From positions 186,001-250,000 of the forward strand of contig CAZYZX010000002.1 in NCBI GenBank assembly GCA_964652025.1: a stretch of DNA of 64,000 bases, given 5' to 3'. The notes under the pieces were generated by a model. It did no database searches. It worked only from the letters and a program-made list of their open reading frames with translations, and was not told where the DNA came from. The stretch is from JAEXOD01 sp964652025. Lineage in GTDB: Bacteria; Bacteroidota; Ignavibacteria; Ignavibacteriales; Melioribacteraceae. This document shows positions 54,883-63,380 of the stretch, in pieces. Within the stretch, counting starts at the first letter, position 1. The number at the start of each line of letters is the position of its first letter. The translations under genes and the position numbers were made by a program.

Positions 54883-55736
54883 CCTATTTTCCTATATATA
54901 GTTGGGGCTACTTTTTCTATTGGTAAAGAAATACCCATTATAGTTTCTGAATGCCCTAAAAATAAATATCCACCTTTTTCTAAATGTCTAACCAAATTTG
55001 TTAATACCTTTGTTTGTGTAATTTTATCGAAATAAATTAATACGTTTCTACAAAATATTATATCCTGTTTGCATGGTAAATCATAATTCGAATCTAGCAA
55101 ATTAGCTCTAAAAAATGTTACTTTATCCCTAATAAACTTACTTACTCTAATTAATTTTTTTGTCTCATCTTTACTCTTTAAAAAGTATTTTTGCTTAATT
55201 ATTAAAGGAATATCACTAATTGTTTCTGCTTTATAAATTCCTTTCTTTGCTATTTCTAATACATTTGTTGCAATATCACTAGCATAAATATTAAAGTTTA
55301 AATTAATATATTCATTTTTCAATTCGCTAAAAACTATAGCCAATGTATATGGCTCTTCTCCAGTTGAGCAACCGGCACTCCATATATTTACTTCTTTATA
55401 AAAATGTATATAATCATTATTAAATTTTTCTTTAATAAATACATCTTTTATAAAATCAAAATGTGCCGGCTCTCTAAAAAAATCAGTCTTGTTTGTGGTT
55501 AATTCATTTACTAACAATAAAAGTTCTTTATCTTTATACTCTTCATTAAATAGATATTTCAAATACTCTTTGTAAGAATTTAATCCTAATTCACTAATAC
55601 GTCTATTAATTTTTCTTTCAATAAATATCTTTTTTTCTGTTGATAAATTTATTCCACAGTAATCATACACAACTTTGGTAAGATTTCTTAAATCAACTTC
55701 AGTTAAAACGCCATAATAGTTTTTTAATAATTCCAT
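54879..55736 (-). CDS. cheR: Chemoreceptor methyltransferase CheR
   Basis: A 285-residue full-length CheR: an N-terminal helical domain (LTKVVYDYCGINLSTEKKIFIERKINRR) and an AdoMet-binding catalytic domain with WSAGCSTGEEPYTLAIV, DIATNVLEIAKKGIY and IIFCRNVLIYF. It methylates glutamates on chemoreceptors. A second, shorter CheR-type gene lies 4 kb upstream in the same operon. It follows cheW by 11 bp. Confidence 0.96.
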   Translation of the reverse strand: MELLKNYYGVLTEVDLRNLTKVVYDYCGINLSTEKKIFIERKINRRISELGLNSYKEYLKYLFNEEYKDKELLLLVNELTTNKTDFFREPAHFDFIKDVFIKEKFNNDYIHFYKEVNIWSAGCSTGEEPYTLAIVFSELKNEYINLNFNIYASDIATNVLEIAKKGIYKAETISDIPLIIKQKYFLKSKDETKKLIRVSKFIRDKVTFFRANLLDSNYDLPCKQDIIFCRNVLIYFDKITQTKVLTNLVRHLEKGGYLFLGHSETIMGISLPIEKVAPTIYRKIG

Positions 55737-55747
55737 TAATTTTTACC

Positions 55748-56233
55748 TTATTTTTCAGTATCTTGTATCATAATAATTTCATCATTAGTAAATACTTTAT
55801 CAATATCTAAAATTATTATAAATTTATCATCTTTCTTCCCCATTCCCTTCAAAAATTCTTCCTTAAATTTTGTACCAAATTTAGGGGCTGGTTCAATTTG
55901 GTCTGGCTCTAAATCAAAAACTTCTTGAACAGAATCTGCCAATGCACCTAAAATTACTGTCTCAGCTTCCATATTAACTTCTAACACAATTATACAAGTA
56001 TTTACCTTTACTTCCGTTTTAGTCATTCCAAATTTCAATCTTAAATCAATTACTGGTACAACACTTCCTCTTAAATTTATTACCCCTCGCATAAATTCTG
56101 GTGTTTTTGGGATTTTAGTAATTTCTGTATAATCCAATACTTCTCTAACCTTAGACACTTCAACAGCAAAAAGTTCATCATCTAGTGTAAATGTTAAATA
56201 AGTCATTGTTTTATCTATTCCTGCTACGCTCAT
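55748..56233 (-). CDS. cheW: Chemotaxis coupling protein CheW
   Basis: About 161 residues of a single CheW-like SH3-type fold (YLTFTLDDELFAVEVSKVREVL, MRGVINLRGSVVPVIDLRLKFG, and a C-terminal FIIILDIDKVF). It joins receptors to CheA. An ATG four codons upstream overlaps the SD GGAG, so the later ATG is chosen. It is separated from the receptor gene by ~80 bp holding a hairpin. Confidence 0.95.
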   Translation of the reverse strand: MSVAGIDKTMTYLTFTLDDELFAVEVSKVREVLDYTEITKIPKTPEFMRGVINLRGSVVPVIDLRLKFGMTKTEVKVNTCIIVLEVNMEAETVILGALADSVQEVFDLEPDQIEPAPKFGTKFKEEFLKGMGKKDDKFIIILDIDKVFTNDEIIMIQDTEK

Positions 56234-56263
56234 TTTTTTCTCCATTTAATTTTTATAAAATTT

Positions 56264-56295
56264 AGCTGTTTTGATATTTTACTATCAAAACAGCT
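56264..56295 (-). terminator. Hairpin between the chemoreceptor and cheW genes (attenuator or 3' stabiliser)
   Basis: A 13-bp perfect stem (AGCTGTTTTGATA / TATCAAAACAGCT) with a 6-nt loop. On the minus strand it is followed only by AAATTTTATAAAAATT, not a clean T-run, so complete termination is uncertain. It may lower expression of cheW-cheR-cheB relative to the receptor. Confidence 0.5.
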
Positions 56296-56313
56296 TTTAA
56301 CTAACAAATCTCG

Positions 56314-57695
56314 TTAAAATTTTATAAATTCATTATCATCATTATCAGCTATATTATCTAATTTTAAGTTTACACCTTTTGTGCTATCTTTTTTAGTTTC
56401 TTGTTTAATTAACTTTCCTCTTGTTGTAACAGGATTTTTTGCACCTAATGTACTAGTAGTTCTATTTACTGAATAATGAGCTGTATCGCCTATATTAAAG
56501 AAACTAATTATATTTAGTAATTGTTCAGCCTGTGCAGTTAAATTATTTGCCGTAGATGATAACTCTTCACTTGCTGAAGCGTTTTGTTGAATTACTAAAT
56601 CTAATTGTTGTATTGCTTGGTTAATTTGTGCTGCACCCGTATTTTGTTCATTGCTTGCAGCTGTTATTTCTTGAACTAGTTCTGCTGTCTTTGTAATATC
56701 TGGTACTAATCTATCTAACATTTTTCCAGCATTCTCTGCAACTTCAACACTTGTTGCACTTAATTTATTAATTTCTGCAGCTGCTGTTTGACTTCTTTCA
56801 GCAAGTTTTCTAACTTCGCTTGCTACTACAGCAAACCCTTTACCATGTTCACCAGCACGTGCTGCCTCTATTGCTGCATTTAATGCTAATAAATTTGTCT
56901 GCCTTGCTATTTCTTCTATTATTGATATTTTATTTGCAATTTCTTTCATGGCTGCTACTGTTTCAGCAACTGCTTTGCCTCCTATTTTTGCATTTTCTGC
57001 TGATTGAAGAGCAATCTTTTCTGTTTGGAATGCATTTTCTGCATTTTGTTTTATATTAGAAGTCATTTCTTCCATGCTTGAAGATGCTTGCTCGGCACTT
57101 GCTGCTTGTTTATTGGCACCCTCTGATATTTGGTCTGCACTTGCTGCAAATTCTTGACTACCTAACGTTACATTTTCTGCTGTCGTTTTAACATTTTTTA
57201 CAACTTCGGTCAATCCTTTTATCATGTTACCTAATGCTTTCATTAACTTATCACCTTGTGACCTTTCTGTTGCACTAACTAATAAGTTGCCTGCTGCAAT
57301 TTGTTCTGCCACATAGGTTATCTCATTCATCGCATCAATTAACATATTGATATTATTCTTTATTTCGTTAAAATCACCGTTATAGTTATCTGTAATTTTT
57401 TGTGGTATATCTCCTTTTGCTATTCTATCTACATACTCTGCTGCAACGTTTAATGGGCCTATTACTGCATCTAATGTATCATTTACGCCTTGTACTATTG
57501 CTCTATAATCTCCTTGATGTTTGCTTGCATCTGCTCTTGTTGCTAATTTTCCTTCTACTGCTGCCTTACTTAACATTTTTGCATCTGATACTAATAAATT
57601 AACAGCTTCTATACAGGTATTTAAGTTATTCTTTATTGCATTAAAATCACCGTTATAGTTATCTGTAATTTTTTGTGGTATATCTCCTTTTGCTA
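56314..57695 (-). CDS. Methyl-accepting chemotaxis protein, C-terminal piece (poly-HAMP + signalling domain)
   Basis: This is the downstream piece of one receptor gene interrupted by an N-gap. The frame is open into the gap. It has ~1.5 poly-HAMP units (GDIPQKITDNYNGDF; MLSKAAVEGKLATRADASKH), a connector (ITYVAEQIAAGNL), and the cytoplasmic signalling coiled coil with the canonical tip EEIARQTNLLALNAAIEAAR followed by GFAVVASEVRKLAERS. It ends with a flexible tail finishing DDNEFIKF; EFIKF fits the pentapeptide pattern recognised by CheR/CheB in other bacteria. An internal ATG at 57576 is not a true start. Confidence 0.85.
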
Positions 57696-58192
57696 NNNNN
57701 NNNNNNNNNNNNNNNNNNNNNNNNNNNNNNNNNNNNNNNNNNNNNNNNNNNNNNNNNNNNNNNNNNNNNNNNNNNNNNNNNNNNNNNNNNNNNNNTCTTT
57801 ATTGCATTAAAATCACCGTTATAGTTATCTGTAATTTTTTGTGGTATATCACCCTTTGCTATTCTATCTACATACTCTGCTGCAACGTTTAATGGTCCTA
57901 TTACTGCATCTAATGTATCATTTACGCCTTGTACTATTGCTTTAAAATCTCCTTGATGTTTGCTTGCATCTGCTCTTGTTGCTAATTTTCCTTCTACTGC
58001 TGCCTTACTTAACATTTTTGCATCTGATACTAATAAATTAACAGCTTCTATACAGGTATTTAAGTTATTCTTTATTGCATTAAAATCACCGTTATAGTTA
58101 TCTGTAATTTTTTGTGGTATATCACCCTTTGCTATTCTATCTACATACTCTGCTGCAACGTTTAATGGTCCTATTACTGCATCTAATGTATC
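57358..58192 (-). repeat. Tandem 273-bp (91-residue) poly-HAMP repeats
   Basis: Equivalent positions recur at 57358, 57631, 57797 (after the gap) and 58070. The two measurable gaps-free steps (57358 to 57631, 57797 to 58070) are both exactly 273 bp. Each unit encodes AAEYVDRIAKGDIPQKITDNYNGDF and GKLATRADASKHQGDF-type segments. Units are nearly identical in DNA, which explains why the assembly broke here. Confidence 0.9.
57696..57795. other. Assembly gap (100 N)
   Basis: Exactly 100 N in the repeat array. Repeat phase predicts the missing length is 207 bp or 207 plus a multiple of 273, not 100. The placeholder causes an artificial frame shift: the coding frame matches on both sides only if the true length is divisible by three. 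Confidence 0.95.
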
Positions 58193-58468
58193 GTTTATTC
58201 CCTGCACTACTTCTCTATATCCACCAACAAATTTATTTACATTTCCTCTAGTTGCCAATTTTCCTTCTACAGCTGCTTTTGATAGCATATTTACTTCGGC
58301 TAACATATTTTCTATACTATTAAAAATGTTGTTAAGACCTTTTCCTATTACATCCTTATCACTTCTAACCACAACATTTATATTTCTTTCACCATTTGCC
58401 AGTTGGTTAGCTACTTTAGCTTGCTCTTTAATACCTTCAACCATTTTAGCAAAAGCTCCCATCATCAT
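57797..58468 (-). pseudogene. Methyl-accepting chemotaxis protein, middle piece (HAMP and poly-HAMP units)
   Basis: This is the central part of the same receptor gene, between the in-frame TAA (58538-58540) and the N-gap. In the same frame, 23 codons between the stop and this ATG still encode HAMP sequence (VADKLATGDVEVDVKQNSKDEIG), so this ATG is unlikely to be a true start. It contains QLANGERNINVVVRSDKD, then poly-HAMP units (SKAAVEGKLATR; VNDTLDAVIGPLN; GDIPQKITDNYNGDF). No SD precedes the ATG. Either a nonsense-disrupted gene or a base error. Confidence 0.7.
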
Positions 58469-58537
58469 ACCAATTTCATCTTTGGAATTTTGCTTAACAT
58501 CAACTTCAACATCACCTGTAGCAAGTTTATCAGCTAC

Positions 58538-59209
58538 TTATTTTAGTTCTTTAACAGGATTGCCTATTATCCTACTTAAGATTATTCCAAAACCTATTGC
58601 CAAAACTATTGCTAAAATAATTACAATAATTAAAGTTCTATCAGTGGCAGCTACTAACTCTGTTGATTCTTCATATTGTTTTTTAGCAACATCAACATTT
58701 AAATCAATTAAAGCTCTCAAATTTTTTCGAGAAGCTGTTTGTAAATCTCTTGCAGGACCATTAATAATTGTAAGAGCTTCATCATTTCTATTCTGTTTAA
58801 TCAAATCTATTGCTTTTGTTCTATAATTAATATAATTTTCCCAAGCATCCTCAAAATTAGCTAAAAGTTTTTTCTCTTCATCTAATAATTCAGAGTTTTT
58901 ATATTCATTAATGTATTTAAAAACATTTTCAGTTTCTTTATTAATTAGTCCTATAAACTCCTCCTTTTTTGCATCATCTTTTGCAGCTAATAAATTGCGC
59001 ACTTCTGTTCTTGCAATTAATAAAGCAGCATTTGCATAACCAAGGTTCTTAATTGGTACTGTCCTATCTTTATACATTTTTTCTAAAGTAGTGCTAATAT
59101 CATTAACACCAGTATAACCAAAATAGCCCACAACCGCAGTTATAAGAGCCATTAGTATAAAACTAAAAATTAGCTTTTTACTTAGAGATAAATCGTTAAA
59201 CCATTGCAT
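58538..59209 (-). CDS. Methyl-accepting chemotaxis protein, N-terminal sensor piece (ends at an in-frame TAA)
   Basis: A 223-residue piece with a TM helix (~10-31), a periplasmic four-helix-bundle MCP ligand domain (~35-190, KNLGYANAALLIARTEVRNLLAAKDD; helical with Ala and Glu), a second TM helix (~190-213, TLIIVIILAIVLAIGFGIILS) and the start of the HAMP domain (IGNPVKELK) directly before TAA. The domain should continue VADKLATGDVEV in the same frame. It is the sensory front of the only chemoreceptor seen here. It follows the metallo-beta-lactamase-fold gene by ~30 bp. Confidence 0.85.
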   Translation of the reverse strand: MQWFNDLSLSKKLIFSFILMALITAVVGYFGYTGVNDISTTLEKMYKDRTVPIKNLGYANAALLIARTEVRNLLAAKDDAKKEEFIGLINKETENVFKYINEYKNSELLDEEKKLLANFEDAWENYINYRTKAIDLIKQNRNDEALTIINGPARDLQTASRKNLRALIDLNVDVAKKQYEESTELVAATDRTLIIVIILAIVLAIGFGIILSRIIGNPVKELK

Positions 59210-59238
59210 ATCAATTCCCCATATTTTTAATTAATTAT

Positions 59239-59823
59239 TTATTTAGTAATTATTTCTAAAGTAGTTCGTATTATTTTCATCGGATTATCTACAATTGGTT
59301 CTCCATGGCCTGGATAAATTATTTTGATATCTAATTTTGCCAATTTTTTAATTGTACTAACATACTCATTTGTATAAGAACCATCTTTTGTGTTTATTCT
59401 TAACTGTGTATCACCAGAAAAAAGTACTTTTTCTGTTTTGCAATAATAGCATACACTATCTGATGAATGACCGGGTGAAAAGATAACTTCAAAATATTCA
59501 TCTCCCATTAAAATTTCTTCACCATCTTTTAATATAAAGTCAATATCTGGACCATTTATTGCTGCATATGTTTTTGCATTATACTTTTCTTTAACTGCTT
59601 TTACACCTCCAGCATGGTCAAAGTGATTATGTGTAAGAAAAATTTTATCAACTGGAGATTTTCCTACACCTGTATTAATTTTATCAATCTCACTCACAAT
59701 ATAACCATCTGTTCCAGTATCAATTAAACAGTTTACATCCGATATTTTATTCCATGTTCCTAAAATTAAATAGGAATTGCCACAATATATTTTGGGATTA
59801 TGTTTTAATTTTATTATTTTCAT
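59239..59823 (-). CDS. Metallo-beta-lactamase-fold hydrolase
   Basis: About 194 residues, a compact MBL fold. The metal motif HxHxDH is HNHFDH in FLTHNHFDHAGG; further ligands lie in SPGHSSDSV, FSGDTQ and IYPGHGEP. Cytosolic. The start chosen is the ATG 1 nt after the stop of the CheR-type gene, rather than one nine codons upstream inside it. Placement between a CheR-like gene and a chemoreceptor is unusual; MBL-fold oxygen sensors (ODP) feed into CheA in Treponema, but this protein has a hydrolase-type metal motif. Substrate unknown. Confidence 0.85.
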   Translation of the reverse strand: MKIIKLKHNPKIYCGNSYLILGTWNKISDVNCLIDTGTDGYIVSEIDKINTGVGKSPVDKIFLTHNHFDHAGGVKAVKEKYNAKTYAAINGPDIDFILKDGEEILMGDEYFEVIFSPGHSSDSVCYYCKTEKVLFSGDTQLRINTKDGSYTNEYVSTIKKLAKLDIKIIYPGHGEPIVDNPMKIIRTTLEIITK

Positions 59824-59824
59824 A

Positions 59825-60430
59825 CTATTTCTTTCTAAACAATTGTGCATCTGGTACTACTTGTTCAAATAAATGTTTTAATTCATCAGGCATTTTTTGT
59901 GTTTGCTCGGTTACAAATAAGCCACCACTTTCTAATGAATCATAAAACATTTTAATTACTTCAATTCTTTCTTTGGGTTGAAAATGTAAAAGCACATTTT
60001 TACAAACAATTAAACTATAACTATTACCTATTGTTTTTAACGTTAGTAAGTCATGTTTTTGAAATTTAATTTTACTTTTTATTAATTCATTAATTTTTAC
60101 AAAACCTGGCTTATCTTCACATTTATCAAAATATTTATTAAAAATCTCTTCTGGTATTCTTTTAGTTTCCTCTTCAGTATATACACCATTATTAATTATT
60201 ATTCCAAATTGATCTTGTTCATCAATATCGGTAGCATCAATAATTACATTTTTGTAAGAAAACTTACCCATGTATTCAGCCAATATAATTGCTAAAGTAT
60301 ATGGCTCTGGTCCCATTGCACAACCTGCATCCCATATTTTAATTCTGCTTCTGCCAGCTACCTCTTCTGCTAATATTTTAGCAGCATGCTCTAACGTGTG
60401 TGTGTCCCTAAAAAAGAATGTAAATGCCAT
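59825..60430 (-). CDS. CheR-type AdoMet methyltransferase lacking the N-terminal domain
   Basis: A 201-residue protein containing only the CheR catalytic domain: TFFFRDTHTLEHAAKI, the AdoMet loop DAGCAMGPEPYTLAIIL, DIDEQDQFGIIINNGVY, and LIVCKNVLLHFQP. Compared with the cheR encoded downstream it lacks the ~70-residue helical domain and the beta-subdomain looks shortened, so receptor docking must differ. It is 26 bp after cheA and joins the MBL gene by 1 bp. It may methylate a different target. Confidence 0.85.
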   Translation of the reverse strand: MAFTFFFRDTHTLEHAAKILAEEVAGRSRIKIWDAGCAMGPEPYTLAIILAEYMGKFSYKNVIIDATDIDEQDQFGIIINNGVYTEEETKRIPEEIFNKYFDKCEDKPGFVKINELIKSKIKFQKHDLLTLKTIGNSYSLIVCKNVLLHFQPKERIEVIKMFYDSLESGGLFVTEQTQKMPDELKHLFEQVVPDAQLFRKK

Positions 60431-60456
60431 TTTTCTACTTATTTTATTTATTAATG

Positions 60457-62979
60457 TTAATACGTCTCTTTTGCAATATCAATCTCTTGTTCTACCAATT
60501 TAGCTATATCTAAAATTAATGCTACTGTGCCATCTCCTAATATTGTTGCACCAGATATTCCTTCTACATTTTTATAAACTTTACCCAATGTTTTTAATAC
60601 GGTTTGGTGTTGACCAACAACTTTATCTACCACAAATCCACATTTAATATTATTTACTAAAACAATAACAACTTGCTCAATTTCTGGTTTTTGCCCTTCT
60701 ATCTCAAAACGCTCTCGTAAATTAACATAAGGAATAATTTCATCTCTAATATTAATATAATTTCTGCCGTGGGTATTTTCAATATCTTTTTCAGAAAGTT
60801 CAACACACTCTTCTACTACACTTAATGGTAAAATAAAATTAGAACCACTGATATCTACTAATAATCCGTCTATTATTGCCAAAGTTAAAGGTAATTTTAA
60901 TGTAATTGTTGTTCCAATATTTTGCTTGCTACTTATTTCAATACTTCCTCTTAAAAGTTCAATCGCCTTTTTAACCACATCCATTCCAACCCCTCTACCA
61001 CTAACATTTGTAACTTTTTTTGCGGTTGAAAACCCTGGTTGGAATATCAAACTAAATATCTCTTGGTCACTTAGTTCAGCATTTTCGTTTATCAATCCTT
61101 GTGAAATAGCTTTTTTCTTTATTTCCTCTTTATTTAATCCAGCTCCATCATCAGATATTCTAATTAAAACATCACCTCCAGATTGAGTAGCTGATAAATG
61201 AATTACTCCCTGCAAAGGTTTATTTAATGCTTTTCTTTGTTCGGGTGGTTCAATACCATGGTCAATAGAATTTCTTAATAAATGAATTAGAGGATCATTT
61301 AATTTTTCTATAACTGTTTTATCTAATTCTGTTTCTGCACCTTCAATAATTAATTCAACTTCCTTATTTAATTCTTTAGATAAATCCCTTATTAATCTGT
61401 TAAATTTATTAAACAATGTACCTATTGGTAACATTCTAATATTTAAGGCACTATCCCTTAAAGACCAAGTAATTCTTTCAACTTCTTCGGATATATTTAA
61501 TAAACTTGGGTCATTAAAATTATTTGCAACCGATGTAAGCCTTGCTTGTACTGTTACTAATTCTCCTACTAAATTAACAAGTTCATCTAACTTTTCAGCA
61601 CTTACTCTTAAACTGCTTACTTTATCTGTTTCTACACTCTTAGATGTTTTCTCCACTTTGTTTGTCTTTACATCTTTTTGTACTTCATTTAAATATCCAG
61701 AGGAAAATCTTTCAAACTCCTTTTCTAAATCAAAATTAATATCAAAAGTCGTTTTTTCAAAATGTTCACAAAATAAATAGAATTGTTCATCATTTTCTAA
61801 CAAAAATGCATTTTTGCTTTCCTTAATATTTAATTTACATTCATCTTCAACAAACATAAAAACATCTTTAATTGCATCTATTTCTTTTTCTGTTTTTAAT
61901 AAAACAATCCATTTAGTATAACATTTTTCATAATCAATGTTTTCTAATGTAATACTTTTATTCATGCAAGCTTTTACACAACTTAACCCTAATTCCTTCA
62001 ATTCTTTTATTAGCCCTAATACGTTAGTACCATTCTGCATTATATCTTCATCAGGAGAAACTATTATACAATAAACTTTGTCCTGTTTTTCTATGCTGCC
62101 TTTTTTATTTGTCTTAAGTATTTCATTTGTAGATAATTCATCGGTCTTATGCTTGTTCAGAATATTTCTAAAAGCTGATAATATATTTTTAACTTTGTCA
62201 TCATTTTCACTATCAAAATCATTTTTTAGCATACTGTTAATTTGGTCTACTGCTTGCAAAGTTATATCTATTACCTCTTTATTAACCTTAATTATTCCGT
62301 TGCGGATTAAATCATATACAGTTTCTATATCATGTGTAAATACTGATATATCATCAAATCCAAACATCGCAGCAGAGCCTTTTATAGTATGCATTGCTCT
62401 AAAAACTTTTGATATTAATTCTTTATCATCTTCATTTTTCTCAAGCTCTAACAAACTTTTTTCTAATTCAGAAATCAACTCAGTTGCTTCTTCTATAAAA
62501 GCTTGTTTATGTAATTCCGACATACTATCCTCGTCCTTTTTAATTTTCTTTTCAGTTGGACTTTCTTTTTGCTCTAATTTATTTCTTTTATCAGTACTTT
62601 GATTTGATTTTAATATATGTTCAAATTCATTTTTAATTTTTGTTTCTTTATTTTTTATATTATCGTGTATTGTTCCTTTATTAATCAAAATTGATTGAAA
62701 AACATCAACAGACTCTATACAACAATTGATAATTTTTTTTGTAACTGATAATTTATCATTTCTAACCAAATTAAATATTGTTTCTAAGTAATGTGCAAAC
62801 TCTGCCATTTCATAATAACCAAACATTGCAGCATTACCCTTTATTGTATGTAAAATTCTAAAAATATCTTGGATTAATGATTTATCTTTAGGAGTTTTTT
62901 CAAGAGATATTAATTCTCTTTCTAAAGATTGAACAAGATCATTTACTTCATCAAAAAAAATTTTAAAATCATCATCCAT
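60457..62979 (-). CDS. cheA: Chemotaxis histidine kinase CheA with two Hpt domains
   Basis: An 840-residue kinase. Hpt 1 (~1-125) carries His44 in ILHTIKGNAAMFG; Hpt 2 (~153-275) carries His197 in AMHTIKGSAAMFG. A P2-like region (~300-425) and a linker follow. The dimerisation P3 domain has VSAEKLDELVNLVGELV. The HATPase P4 domain has HLLRNSIDHGIE, DDGAGLN and GRGVGMDVV. The P5 CheW-like domain ends the protein (LPLSVVEECVELSEKD; VVDKVVGQHQTVLKTLG). Both His are intact, so two phosphotransfer sites are present. SD AGGA lies before the ATG. Six bp after cheY. Confidence 0.95.
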   Translation of the reverse strand: MDDDFKIFFDEVNDLVQSLERELISLEKTPKDKSLIQDIFRILHTIKGNAAMFGYYEMAEFAHYLETIFNLVRNDKLSVTKKIINCCIESVDVFQSILINKGTIHDNIKNKETKIKNEFEHILKSNQSTDKRNKLEQKESPTEKKIKKDEDSMSELHKQAFIEEATELISELEKSLLELEKNEDDKELISKVFRAMHTIKGSAAMFGFDDISVFTHDIETVYDLIRNGIIKVNKEVIDITLQAVDQINSMLKNDFDSENDDKVKNILSAFRNILNKHKTDELSTNEILKTNKKGSIEKQDKVYCIIVSPDEDIMQNGTNVLGLIKELKELGLSCVKACMNKSITLENIDYEKCYTKWIVLLKTEKEIDAIKDVFMFVEDECKLNIKESKNAFLLENDEQFYLFCEHFEKTTFDINFDLEKEFERFSSGYLNEVQKDVKTNKVEKTSKSVETDKVSSLRVSAEKLDELVNLVGELVTVQARLTSVANNFNDPSLLNISEEVERITWSLRDSALNIRMLPIGTLFNKFNRLIRDLSKELNKEVELIIEGAETELDKTVIEKLNDPLIHLLRNSIDHGIEPPEQRKALNKPLQGVIHLSATQSGGDVLIRISDDGAGLNKEEIKKKAISQGLINENAELSDQEIFSLIFQPGFSTAKKVTNVSGRGVGMDVVKKAIELLRGSIEISSKQNIGTTITLKLPLTLAIIDGLLVDISGSNFILPLSVVEECVELSEKDIENTHGRNYINIRDEIIPYVNLRERFEIEGQKPEIEQVVIVLVNNIKCGFVVDKVVGQHQTVLKTLGKVYKNVEGISGATILGDGTVALILDIAKLVEQEIDIAKETY

Positions 62980-62985
62980 TATCTT

Positions 62986-63351
62986 TTATCCTAAAACCTT
63001 TTTTATTACAGCTAGTAATTGTTCTTGTTTGAATGGTTTTACAATCCAACCGGTTGCCCCGGCTTGTTTCCCTTCCATCTTTTTGCTTTCTTGAGATTCT
63101 GTTGTAAGCATTAATATAGGTATAAATCTGAACACAGGACTTTTTCTAATATTTCTTATCAACTCAATTCCATCCATATTTGGCATATTTAAATCTGTAA
63201 TAACTAAATTTATACTTTTGCCATTCATTTTATTCAATGCATCTTTTCCATCTACTGCTTCTATAACGTCATATCCTGCTTCTCTTAATGTAAAACCTAC
63301 CATTTGTCTAACACTACTGCTATCATCCACAGTTAAAATTGTTTTAGCCAT
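62986..63351 (-). CDS. cheY: Chemotaxis response regulator CheY
   Basis: A 121-residue receiver. Acidic pocket Asp9/Asp10, phospho-acceptor Asp53 in VITDLNMPNMDG, Thr in MLTTES and Lys in VKPFKQEQ. It lacks an output domain and presumably binds the flagellar switch or another motor. The start is the ATG with GAGAGG SD; a TTG four codons upstream is the SD itself. Confidence 0.95.
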   Translation of the reverse strand: MAKTILTVDDSSSVRQMVGFTLREAGYDVIEAVDGKDALNKMNGKSINLVITDLNMPNMDGIELIRNIRKSPVFRFIPILMLTTESQESKKMEGKQAGATGWIVKPFKQEQLLAVIKKVLG

Positions 63352-63380
63352 ATTTCCTCTCAAAATACAATATATTTCTT

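Noticed and set aside
57402..57602. Leu-rich plus-strand frame over the repeats
   Set aside because: It is the complement of the poly-HAMP repeats and has no independent support.
57358..58192. CRISPR-like array or intergenic satellite
   Set aside because: The repeats are 273 bp, contiguous and coding in one frame; they have no spacers.
58326..58826. A 166-codon plus-strand open frame
   Set aside because: Antisense to the chemoreceptor; Ser-rich shadow.
59239..59823. ODP-type di-iron oxygen sensor
   Set aside because: The metal motif is hydrolase-type HNHFDH; ODP and flavodiiron proteins have a Glu in the corresponding position, so only the general idea of a sensory MBL protein is kept.
62078..62602. 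A 174-codon plus-strand open frame
   Set aside because: Antisense to the second Hpt region of cheA; low complexity and no SD.
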